A stretch of 7,650 bases of DNA. It comes from Acidobacteriaceae bacterium (lineage in GTDB: Bacteria > Acidobacteriota > Terriglobia > Terriglobales > Acidobacteriaceae). The stretch spans positions 3,479 to 11,128 of the forward strand of contig PMHC01000225.1 in assembly GCA_003156495.1 (NCBI GenBank), read 5' to 3'. Position 1 is the stretch's first letter; each line of letters starts with the position of its first letter. The translations under genes were made by a program, and so were the position numbers. Below, in pieces: positions 1 through 5,375 of the stretch. The notes under the pieces are model-generated. The model made no database searches. It had not been told where the DNA came from and saw nothing but the letters and a program-made list of their open reading frames with translations.

Positions 1-46
1 TCTCTCCGGGCGCACCATTTAAATAAAAGAAGACAAAAAAATAATG

Positions 47-81
47 AAGCCTTCCGAAGAATTTCTTCAGAAGGCTTTTTT
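47..81. terminator. Bidirectional intrinsic terminator
   Basis: The stem AAGCCTTC (47-54) pairs with GAAGGCTT (70-77). After one C-A mismatch the inner arms 56-60 and 64-68 also pair, leaving a 3-nt loop. On the plus strand the stem runs straight into six T (76-81), a textbook intrinsic terminator for a gene lying to the left of the window. On the minus strand a run of seven T (complement of 35-41) follows after a short CATTA spacer, so it can also stop transcripts of the OmpA-family gene coming from the right. Confidence 0.8.
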
Positions 82-152
82 GTTTGGCGCATGTTCTGGC
101 GTTGGCCCATTCATGCGCGGAGCATTCGTTTCGGAGATGTCACCGGTTGTTT

Positions 153-186
153 CTGGCGAAGCAGGCCGAATTGTCTGCTTCGCCAG
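153..186 (-). terminator. Perfect 12-bp hairpin just after the OmpA-family gene
   Basis: CTGGCGAAGCAG (153-164) and CTGCTTCGCCAG (175-186) are perfect inverted repeats with a 10-nt loop. The hairpin starts 9 nt beyond the TAA stop of the minus-strand OmpA-family gene. It lacks a U-tract in either direction, so it is either an atypical terminator or a 3'-end mRNA-stabilising hairpin, backed up by the canonical terminator at 47-81. The position and perfect pairing are seen; the function is inferred. Confidence 0.5.
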
Positions 187-195
187 TTGGAGCGG

Positions 196-1992
196 TTATT
201 TCTTGGCGTGAACGTGCTTGGTGCTGTTATGTGTGTGCCTCTTGGATGCCGTGGCCTTCTCGTTCAGAAGAGTGATTGAATCCTCGGCATTGAATGGATA
301 TAGCCTTACAGATTGTTGCCCGGTCGTAGTCAGCGTAATATCCACGCGACGATTTTGCGCTAGAACGATCGTCGTTAGATCATGCAGAATTTTTTGCCGT
401 TCGCTGTCAGTAAGATCAGGATTGCTCTGAATGAGATCTTTGACCTCATCTTGACTTAGTTCCTGCTCTTCGCCCACGGCTCGCGTCTCGATGGCGCTTT
501 CAGCAATGCCCTGTTCCGTCAGGAATTGCTTTGCGCGATTGACGCGACGTTCAGTGAGCGCCTGGTTGTACTCTTGCGTTCCACGCACATCAGCATGGCC
601 GGTAAGAATAAGATGGGCTTCCGGTTTGATTGTCAGATAGACCTTGAAATCCTCTGCAAGAGTTTTCAGAGTCTGTTGCTGGCTTTCGAGTAGACCACCC
701 TCGGGATGTGCCGCCCTAGGCTGTGCGGTGGGGAAGAATACGCTGTGCAATGCCAGCCGAGCTTCAAGCCTTACCTGCTCGGGAGAGCGTTCGACAGGCG
801 GAGTAGCGATTGTTACGGTGGTAGCAGCCGTCGCGGAGTTACCCTTGTCGTCAGCCACGTTGCAAGTAACTTCCACAGGCCCTGCCGAAGCGCCCACCGA
901 GGAATAAGTTGCCGTTGCACCGTTGCCGTTGATCGTGCCAGACTGGGCCGAGTAGGTATAGCTTAGCGGCCTGTTCTGTGGGCTTACACCACTGGCCGTT
1001 ACCGCGCTGCTTTCATTTGGTTGAATGGTGCTGGGATTAGTCGAGCAACTAATTGTTGGCGGCTCAAATGGCTTTATGGTGAAGCTGGCTAAACAATTCG
1101 CAACTTCGCCCGGCTTGAGGCCGACCTTATCGCCCTTACCTTCACTTACCTTGCCGCTTACCGTGTGGGTACCGGGCGCAAGCGTCGCAGTTGCCACTGT
1201 TGCCGTTGTTCCATCACCCGTCACGCCCTCTCCCGACCAGGAGTAAACCGCATGTTGCTTCGGGTTCAGGTTGGAGGCGGTTGCAGTTACTGTGACCGGG
1301 TCGCCGGGAAAGATCGACTCAGGGTTGACGGCGCAGGCCAGGGTTACCGGCACAGGCGGCACAAAGGAACCGATACGATATACCGCACCAGCGCTCAAGC
1401 GAAGCATGTTGAAATTGGCAATATTATCTTGGTGGTTGAACTGATAATCCGCCTGAAACAGGCGAATGGCCAGATGGTGGTTGAACAATGGGGTGTTATA
1501 GTCCAAGCCGCCACCACCCGTAGCTACTACGCCCCACTGATTCTGATAGTAATAACTGCCCGCACTTTCACCACCAACCAGGGCATGGACAAATGGCGTG
1601 AAATTGGCGGTAGGGTACCGCAGGATCAAGCCGCCCGAGCCACCCTCAAAATCGGTGCTCGTCGGGTGGCCTTCGTTATCGTCGTTGTGATAGTCGCCCT
1701 CGAACTGCACGCCCGCGTACTTGTTGAAGTAACGCGAAACGCTGCCGATGGCGCCGTATCGAATGCTCGTACTGTCAAAGTTGTCAAACCCGTCAGATGC
1801 GACATTTGGAGACAGATAACTGAAACCAACAAAGATGTCCCATTTGGAAGCGGCATTGTTAGACGCGGTGTTTCTCGCGTATGTTTTTACATCAGGTTTG
1901 GCTACATCCTGGGCTACCAAGGCAATGGGAACCATCCCAATAAGTGCCAAGGCTAGGATGTGGCTTACTGATTTCGAATAACTGGAATGCAT
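196..1992 (-). CDS. OmpA-family outer membrane protein with N-terminal beta-barrel and Ig-like modules
   Basis: Predicted 598-aa exported protein that would anchor the outer membrane to peptidoglycan. The start is the ATG at 1992 because GGAGG (complement of 2001-2005) lies 8 nt upstream and a signal peptide follows directly (SHILALALIGMVPIALVAQ, residues 10-28). An in-frame ATG at 2076 would bury the signal peptide and has no ribosome site. Residues about 50-210 are Gly/aromatic-rich, alternating strands typical of an 8-stranded OMP barrel. Residues about 213-308 and 310-396 are two Ig/PKD-like modules, each with a Cys pair and a Thr/Val-rich end. Residues about 405-560 form the OmpA C-terminal domain. 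It has the motif TGHADVRGTQEYNQALTERR, whose Asp468 and Arg483 match the diaminopimelate-binding pair (15 residues apart). The C-terminus is a His/Lys-rich tail. The gene is monocistronic as far as visible. OmpA-domain assignment is firm; the barrel and Ig modules are inferred from pattern. Confidence 0.92.
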   Translation of the reverse strand: MHSSYSKSVSHILALALIGMVPIALVAQDVAKPDVKTYARNTASNNAASKWDIFVGFSYLSPNVASDGFDNFDSTSIRYGAIGSVSRYFNKYAGVQFEGDYHNDDNEGHPTSTDFEGGSGGLILRYPTANFTPFVHALVGGESAGSYYYQNQWGVVATGGGGLDYNTPLFNHHLAIRLFQADYQFNHQDNIANFNMLRLSAGAVYRIGSFVPPVPVTLACAVNPESIFPGDPVTVTATASNLNPKQHAVYSWSGEGVTGDGTTATVATATLAPGTHTVSGKVSEGKGDKVGLKPGEVANCLASFTIKPFEPPTISCSTNPSTIQPNESSAVTASGVSPQNRPLSYTYSAQSGTINGNGATATYSSVGASAGPVEVTCNVADDKGNSATAATTVTIATPPVERSPEQVRLEARLALHSVFFPTAQPRAAHPEGGLLESQQQTLKTLAEDFKVYLTIKPEAHLILTGHADVRGTQEYNQALTERRVNRAKQFLTEQGIAESAIETRAVGEEQELSQDEVKDLIQSNPDLTDSERQKILHDLTTIVLAQNRRVDITLTTTGQQSVRLYPFNAEDSITLLNEKATASKRHTHNSTKHVHAKK

Positions 1993-2012
1993 GCGTTTAT
2001 CCTCCGTGCGTA

Positions 2013-2024
2013 ATCGAGCTCGAT
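2013..2024. promoter_or_regulatory. 12-bp palindrome at predicted start of transcription of the OmpA-family gene
   Basis: ATCGAGCTCGAT is a perfect palindrome lying between the candidate -10 box (2032-2037) and the ribosome site (2001-2005), so it would cover about the first 12 transcribed bases. This is a typical repressor-operator position. It contains a common restriction-type 6-mer, so chance is possible. Confidence 0.3.
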
Positions 2025-2031
2025 GGCAAAT

Positions 2032-2061
2032 ACATAAGGCTGTTTGCGGGCGTTGGTTCAA
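2032..2061 (-). promoter_or_regulatory. Candidate sigma-70 promoter of the OmpA-family gene
   Basis: Read on the minus strand, TTGAAC (2056-2061) and TTATGT (2032-2037) are separated by 18 bp. Transcription would begin near 2025 and leave about 33 nt of leader before the ATG at 1992. The -35 is a good match and the -10 only moderate. Confidence 0.4.
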
Positions 2062-2075
2062 CTCGGACTGCCTCA

Positions 2076-2096
2076 ACTCTTCAGCGATTGAAGAGT
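2076..2096. promoter_or_regulatory. 8-bp inverted repeat upstream of the OmpA-family promoter
   Basis: ACTCTTCA (2076-2083) and TGAAGAGT (2089-2096) are perfect inverted repeats with a 5-bp centre. The right-hand edge of the candidate -35 lies 14 bp away, a spacing that suits a dimeric activator or repressor. No T-run follows, so a terminator is unlikely. Confidence 0.4.
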
Positions 2097-2528
2097 GGTA
2101 AGACGCCCCGCCGCGTTAGCGAACATACTCATTTCGCGTTTCATGAATAGAGAGACAAATTCATTTTTGTCCCGCCAGAAACGCTTAGATCAATTGCAGG
2201 CAGTAATACAGGGGAAAAGTTACTCTACGACTCCCAACCCAGCACTCTATCCTTCCGGCCTGCTAACACAGAATGCACGAGTTTCAACCGATGCGTGGCG
2301 GCATGGGAGCTTTTCGCGTGGGAAAGTAATAACCTACATGAAATGTACGGCTCACCTGACAATATGATCTGGTCAATTTTGGACATTGGACCAGTTGATG
2401 CCGAACTGGCATTGATAGCCGCACCAAATTCTCCAGAGCCAGAGTGGCGCTCGCTTCCGTTTAAAGCGGTAAATTAAATCTGGATCGCTACCTGACGGTT
2501 TGCATCGAACAGGCAAAGGAGTATAACC
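2097..2528. other. Intergenic stretch without a convincing gene
   Basis: Only short open frames without ribosome sites occur here. One (2295-2477, GTG start) ends in a fairly protein-like stretch (SPDNMIWSILDIGPVDAELA) but has no Shine-Dalgarno sequence and I recognise no family. An imperfect hairpin is present: CTGGTCAAT (2369-2377) pairs with ATTGGACCAG (2385-2394) with one bulged G. The sequence is AT-richer than its surroundings and presumably holds the divergent control regions of the OmpA-family gene and the small-gene pair. Confidence 0.5.
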
Positions 2529-2789
2529 ATGCCTCAGAGTTCGCACGGTCAGGCCGCAGAACTACACAATCTGGCATCTCACGCCCACGCCGCCGCAGCA
2601 GTTGCCCATGGCAAGGCAGATCATCGAAGCGCGCACGAACTTAGCCAACATGCTAACGAACTCTCTCGAGAAGCGCTGAAGCAATCCGAGCAACTCGATA
2701 CCGCGACGTCTGAGCCCAACAAAACGGAAGTAAGAACAAGTAAAAAAGTAGAAGCGGTGCATGTCATTCGCCCAGGACTTCCCCTGTAG
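2529..2789 (+). CDS. Small Ala/His-rich helical protein
   Basis: An 86-aa soluble protein with no signal peptide or membrane segment. The start ATG has AAAGGAG (2515-2521) 7 nt upstream. Residues about 6-55 are built from short helical units rich in Ala and His (AAELHNLASHAHAAAAVAHG, then HRSAHELSQHANELSREA), with His recurring every 3-7 positions. This resembles the widespread small proteins made of His/Ala/Glu-rich segments found in environmental proteobacteria and acidobacteria; their function is unknown, and metal binding or stress roles are only guesses. The last 30 residues are polar and probably disordered. The next small gene begins 27 bp downstream with its own strong ribosome site, so the two are likely co-transcribed. 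Confidence 0.72.
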   Translation: MPQSSHGQAAELHNLASHAHAAAAVAHGKADHRSAHELSQHANELSREALKQSEQLDTATSEPNKTEVRTSKKVEAVHVIRPGLPL

Positions 2790-2816
2790 CCCGCTTGGAA
2801 GGTTGGAGGAACCAAT

Positions 2817-3011
2817 ATGGCGAAACTTACCTATGCGAGACGGAAGAACCTTCCTAAGGGCGATTTCGTGCTTCCTGAAACCCGTCGCTATCCAATCGAG
2901 GATGCGGCACATGCTCGCGATGCATTGGCCCGGTCCAGTGGAAAGCCCGAGCACGCCACGGTGGTAGCCGCGGTGAGGCGAATGTATCCTGAGATCGACA
3001 TCGAGAAGTAA
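2817..3011 (+). CDS. Small conserved MAKLTYARRK-type protein (DUF6582-like)
   Basis: A 64-aa basic, soluble protein. The start ATG is preceded by GGAGG with an 8-nt spacing. The sequence begins MAKLTYARRKNLPKGDFVLP and continues RRYPIEDAAHARDALARSSG, then VVAAVRRMYPEIDIEK. The pattern 'KLP..DF.LP..R.YPI.D..HARNALAR' followed by 'V...V...YP.I' is that of small proteins also found as C-terminal pieces of phage capsid and prohead-region proteins (DUF6582-like, from memory). Function unknown. It sits alone here with the Ala/His-rich gene and no phage genes, so a prophage origin is not supported. Confidence 0.78.
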   Translation: MAKLTYARRKNLPKGDFVLPETRRYPIEDAAHARDALARSSGKPEHATVVAAVRRMYPEIDIEK

Positions 3012-3107
3012 GATGACGGAGAAGCGGGGAAGGGATTTGTTACACAAAGAGTATGATATGAGCCGGTCCTGGCAAGCCGTCAGCTATTTTCAGGAGTAAC
3101 AGATGCG

Positions 3108-3638
3108 ATGAAAGATCTGCCTCTATCAAAGGTCTACCAACTGCTCGAACCCGGTCCGGTGGTTCTGCTGACGACTGCCTACAAGGGGCGCGCCAACGTC
3201 ATGGCGATGTCGTGGCATATGATGGTCGAGTTTGAACCGCCGCTGGTGGCCTGCGTTGTTAGCAACGCCGATTACAGCTTTGCCGCGTTGCGGGCGACGA
3301 AGGAATGCGTAATCGCCATCCCCGCGCTCGAATTGGCGCAAATCGTTGTAGGAATCGGTAATTGCTCGGGGCGCGATGTCGATAAGTTCAAGAAATTCGG
3401 CCTGACGCAGGCGCCAGCGAAATGTGTGGCGCCACCTTTGGTTGCCGAATGCTTCGCCAACCTCGAATGCAAGGTAGTCGATACCCATCTCGTCAACAAA
3501 TTCAATCTTTTTGTTTTGGAAGTTCTTAAAGCCTGGCGCAATCCGTCACAGAAAAATCCAAAGACCATTCACCATCACGGATACGGCAGGTTTGCCGTGG
3601 ATGGCGAGATGATCAAACTAAATTCGAGAATGCCATGA
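3108..3638 (+). CDS. Flavin reductase-like, FMN-binding split-barrel protein
   Basis: A 176-aa cytoplasmic protein of the flavin-reductase-like family, whose members bind FMN and usually supply reduced flavin to a monooxygenase or act as small flavoproteins. The start ATG at 3108 has AGGAG (3092-3096) 11 nt upstream; an ATG 5 nt earlier hits a stop at once. Typical elements are VVLLTTAYKGRANVMAMSWH (18-37), EPPLVACVVSNADYSF (43-58, flavin phosphate region), ECVIAIP (66-72), GIGNCSGRDVDKFKKFGLT (82-100), ECFANLECKVVD (114-125) and LFVLEVLKAW (134-143). The C-terminal segment HHHGYGRFAVDG is the usual closing strand. The length is normal. No oxygenase partner is nearby, so the substrate is unknown. 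Whether it is co-transcribed with the small genes 96 bp upstream is unclear. Confidence 0.88.
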   Translation: MKDLPLSKVYQLLEPGPVVLLTTAYKGRANVMAMSWHMMVEFEPPLVACVVSNADYSFAALRATKECVIAIPALELAQIVVGIGNCSGRDVDKFKKFGLTQAPAKCVAPPLVAECFANLECKVVDTHLVNKFNLFVLEVLKAWRNPSQKNPKTIHHHGYGRFAVDGEMIKLNSRMP

Positions 3639-3748
3639 TCGGATGACTATCGCCAAGATAGTTTCTCCGGCAGCTTTTTACTTACTTCATGGCGATAGAG
3701 CGCTACATAGGTACAACACCTTGGCGCCGGTCACTAATTCTCTGGTAG

Positions 3749-3835
3749 AGGAAACGCTGGATTCTGTGGACGAGCTTGCTTTTTCTGCTGCTTCTGGCCG
3801 TGCCTTCGCTTCAGGGGCAAACATCTCTCGGTTGA
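3749..3835 (+). pseudogene. Signal-peptide-like stub without a start codon
   Basis: Directly after an in-frame TAG (3746-3748) this frame encodes a 28-residue segment with the layout of a secretion signal. It has a basic start (RKRW), a hydrophobic core (ILWTSLLFLLLLAV) and a small/polar exit (PSLQGQ), and it stops at TGA 3833-3835. No ATG, GTG or ribosome site precedes it. It may be the decayed beginning of an exported-protein gene whose start and body are lost. Alternatively the Leu run is a chance reading opposite a Lys/Gln-rich minus frame. A longer plus frame at 3643-3882 covers the same stretch but resembles nothing I know. Confidence 0.3.
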
Positions 3836-3843
3836 GAGGCCAA

Positions 3844-4161
3844 TTACCGCGCGGCAAGAAGAGCATTGATTTGGCTATGTAATTCGCGTCGTGTCTGGTC
3901 GTCGATCTCGAAGCCGTCCTTGTAAAAACGAATATGCTCGCGCTGATCGATGACGAGCAGCAGAGGCCGTCCATTGTTATTCAGCTTGCGGCTCAGTTCG
4001 AAGTAGGATGTTCCCGGATCGAGCGCGACGGGAATGGAAGCGGGCTTGCGTTGAAGAAAGCGATTGATCTTTGCGGGATTGTCGTCTTCATACATTAAAA
4101 TGCGACAAAATTTACGATTGACTCTGCTTGATAACCTAACGTAAAATTCAACTTCGATCAA
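3844..4161 (-). pseudogene. C-terminal remnant of a TlpA/thioredoxin-like protein
   Basis: The minus strand keeps a readable C-terminal half of a redoxin: NPAKINRFLQRKPASIPVAL, then DPGTSYFELSRKL, LLLVIDQREHIRFYKDGF, EIDDQTRRELHSQINALL. In TlpA/ResA-type thioredoxins this follows the active-site half and contains the beta-strand 'PT..VID..G.I....G'. Here the cis-Pro Thr/Pro segment is altered to NNNGRPLLLVID. The open frame reaches only to a TTG at 4161 after an in-frame TGA; about the first 22 residues are not redoxin-like and have no ribosome site. No WCxxC is found in any frame of the next 200 bp. I read it as a truncated gene broken near 4100, where the plus-strand promoter region begins. 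Expression as a short protein from the ATG at 4092 cannot be excluded. Confidence 0.6.
4118..4147 (+). promoter_or_regulatory. Strong sigma-70-type promoter reading into the aldolase operon
   Basis: TTGACT (4118-4123) and TAAAAT (4142-4147) are 18 bp apart, each one mismatch from consensus. Transcription would start near 4154, about 18 bp before the kinase remnant and 230 bp before the aldolase start. The promoter overlaps the non-homologous end of the minus-strand redoxin remnant, so it belongs to the plus-strand unit. Confidence 0.55.
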
Positions 4162-4171
4162 AAACGTTCAA

Positions 4172-4355
4172 ATAAGGGCTCTCATACCCAACATCGGCAG
4201 CACCTCATTCAAGCAGCGGTTGCTTGATATGCCGCTAGGATTCGCCTGCTCCAGAGCGGGTTTTGGCGCGGGGGCGGGTGGAGCGCATCGGCCAGTCGGG
4301 GGCATTTGATGCTTACGTGGCGTTCATCGCCGACGCGGTCGATGTTGCAGAATAA
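4172..4355 (+). pseudogene. Frameshifted N-terminal fragment of an acetate kinase
   Basis: One plus frame reads (I/M)RALIPNIGSTSFKQRLLDMP (4172-4234). This matches the opening of acetate/propionate kinases, the first phosphate-binding strand 'V.N.GS.S.K..L.D'. The homology then continues in another frame after 4238: PAPERVLARGRVERIG, the kinase's 'LA.G..ERIG' strand, followed by AFDAYVAFIADAVDVAE and a stop at 4353-4355. The first codon is ATA where ATG would be expected, and there is no ribosome site. The remaining roughly 330 residues of a kinase, including the catalytic core, are absent; the aldolase begins 29 bp later. It is therefore a start-less, frameshifted and truncated remnant. Recognition rests on these two motifs being in the right order and spacing, which I consider good but not decisive. 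Confidence 0.6.
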
Positions 4356-4383
4356 CAATAGAGGGTTCATCCGAGGTCAAGTC

Positions 4384-5316
4384 GTGAAAAACGAAACAAA
4401 GAGTATCGAATCGGTTGCGGGCAACAATGCCGCTGCGTCTCGCGAGTTTTCTGCCGGCCAAGCGCCCAATCGTCAGCTCTATACTTCGCCCGAGGCCGAG
4501 GCCATCAAGAAAGAGATCTGCGGCGTGGGTCGCAAGCTGTGGCTGCGCCAGTTCGTCGATGGCAACGGCGGCAATATTTCTTACCGCATCGGGCCCAACG
4601 AAGTTTTGTGTACGCCCACGCTGATGAGCAAATACGATTTGACGCCGGAGGACATCTGCCTGGTCGATCTTGAAGGCAACCAGATTGCCGGCAGCCGGCC
4701 GCGCACCAGCGAAGTGCTGATGCACCTGGAGATTTACAAATCGGTGCCGGAAGCCAAGTCGGTGGTTCACTGCCATCCGCCGCATGCCACCGCTTATGCC
4801 ATCACTGGCCGCGTCCCGCCCAATCTGGTGATTCCGGAGTACGAAATTTTTGTGGGCAAAGTGGCGATTTCGCCATATGAAACTCCTGGTACGCAAGCCT
4901 TCGCCGAAACGGTTTTGCCTTACGTGAAGGAACACAACACGGTGCTTTTGTCGAATCACGGCATTGTTTGCTGGGCCGACACGGTAACGCACGCCGAGTG
5001 GTACGCCGAGGTGCTCGACACCTATTGCTGGACGCTGATGAACGCGGTGCAGTTGGGCGCGCCGCTTTCATTCATCTCCGAACAGAAGGGCGCAGACCTG
5101 CTGGTCACGAAGAAAAAGCTGGGCCTGCCTGACGTGCGCTTCGACACTTCGCGCATAAAAGAGGGCCAGTTTTCCGATCTTGAGTCGCCCGGTTCCATCG
5201 CTCTGAAGCCGGGACTGAGCGACGGTGCCGCTGCGGGCAGGCTATCGAGCGCCGATCTGGAACTGCTGGTCAAAGCGGTTACCACCGCGGTGATGGCGGC
5301 GATCGCGGCCAAGTAA
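4384..5316 (+). CDS. Class II aldolase (L-fuculose-phosphate-aldolase-like) with C-terminal targeting-like helix
   Basis: A zinc-dependent class II aldolase of the AraD/FucA family. The likely reaction is retro-aldol cleavage of a ketose 1-phosphate such as fuculose- or rhamnulose-1-phosphate into DHAP and lactaldehyde. The start is the GTG at 4384, with GAGG (4373-4376) 7 nt upstream, giving 310 aa; in-frame TTG 4306 and ATG 4342 lack ribosome sites and overlap the kinase remnant. Motifs (numbered from the GTG): GNGGNISYR (60-68) phosphate-binding loop; TSEVLMH with catalytic Glu110; VVHCHPPHATA with zinc ligands His129 and His131; LLSNHGIVCW with third ligand His192. All key residues are present. 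FucA is about 215 aa; this one has about 45 extra N-terminal residues and a roughly 75-residue tail: a Gly/Ser/Pro/Ala linker, then an amphipathic helix (SSADLELLVKAVTTAVMAAI). That layout resembles BMC encapsulation peptides. First intact gene of an operon with the DeoR regulator (59 bp downstream). Exact substrate unknown. Confidence 0.9.
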   Translation: MKNETKSIESVAGNNAAASREFSAGQAPNRQLYTSPEAEAIKKEICGVGRKLWLRQFVDGNGGNISYRIGPNEVLCTPTLMSKYDLTPEDICLVDLEGNQIAGSRPRTSEVLMHLEIYKSVPEAKSVVHCHPPHATAYAITGRVPPNLVIPEYEIFVGKVAISPYETPGTQAFAETVLPYVKEHNTVLLSNHGIVCWADTVTHAEWYAEVLDTYCWTLMNAVQLGAPLSFISEQKGADLLVTKKKLGLPDVRFDTSRIKEGQFSDLESPGSIALKPGLSDGAAAGRLSSADLELLVKAVTTAVMAAIAAK

Positions 5317-5375
5317 AAACAAGGGGTCGATGAACAAGAAAGCAGCAAAAACGCGACGCGTAACGCGGAGAGACG

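Noticed and set aside
1..26. Possible end of a plus-strand gene entering from the left
   Set aside because: Stops occur at 20-22 and 24-26 in two frames, and the plus-strand terminator at 47-81 suggests an upstream gene, but too few codons remain to identify it or choose a frame.
1165..1956. 263-aa open frame on the plus strand
   Set aside because: Antisense to the OmpA-family gene; Arg/Val-rich composition without domains.
2562..3047. 161-aa open frame on the minus strand
   Set aside because: Antisense to the two small genes, both of which have strong ribosome sites; no recognisable motif.
3647..3698. 9-bp inverted repeat CTATCGCCA / TGGCGATAG after the flavin reductase-like gene
   Set aside because: The 34-nt spacer is long, no T-run follows, and a 9-bp match at such spacing is expected by chance about once in a window this size.
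3643..3882. 79-aa plus-strand frame after the flavin reductase-like gene
   Set aside because: No ribosome site, no family resemblance, and it overlaps the signal-peptide-like stub and the end of the redoxin remnant.
4306..4383. Longer 336-aa start for the aldolase at TTG 4306
   Set aside because: The extra 26 residues overlap the kinase remnant in another frame and have no ribosome site; GTG 4384 has GAGG at proper spacing.
4324..4992. 222-aa open frame on the minus strand
   Set aside because: Antisense to the aldolase, whose zinc and catalytic motifs are complete; no ribosome site or motif.
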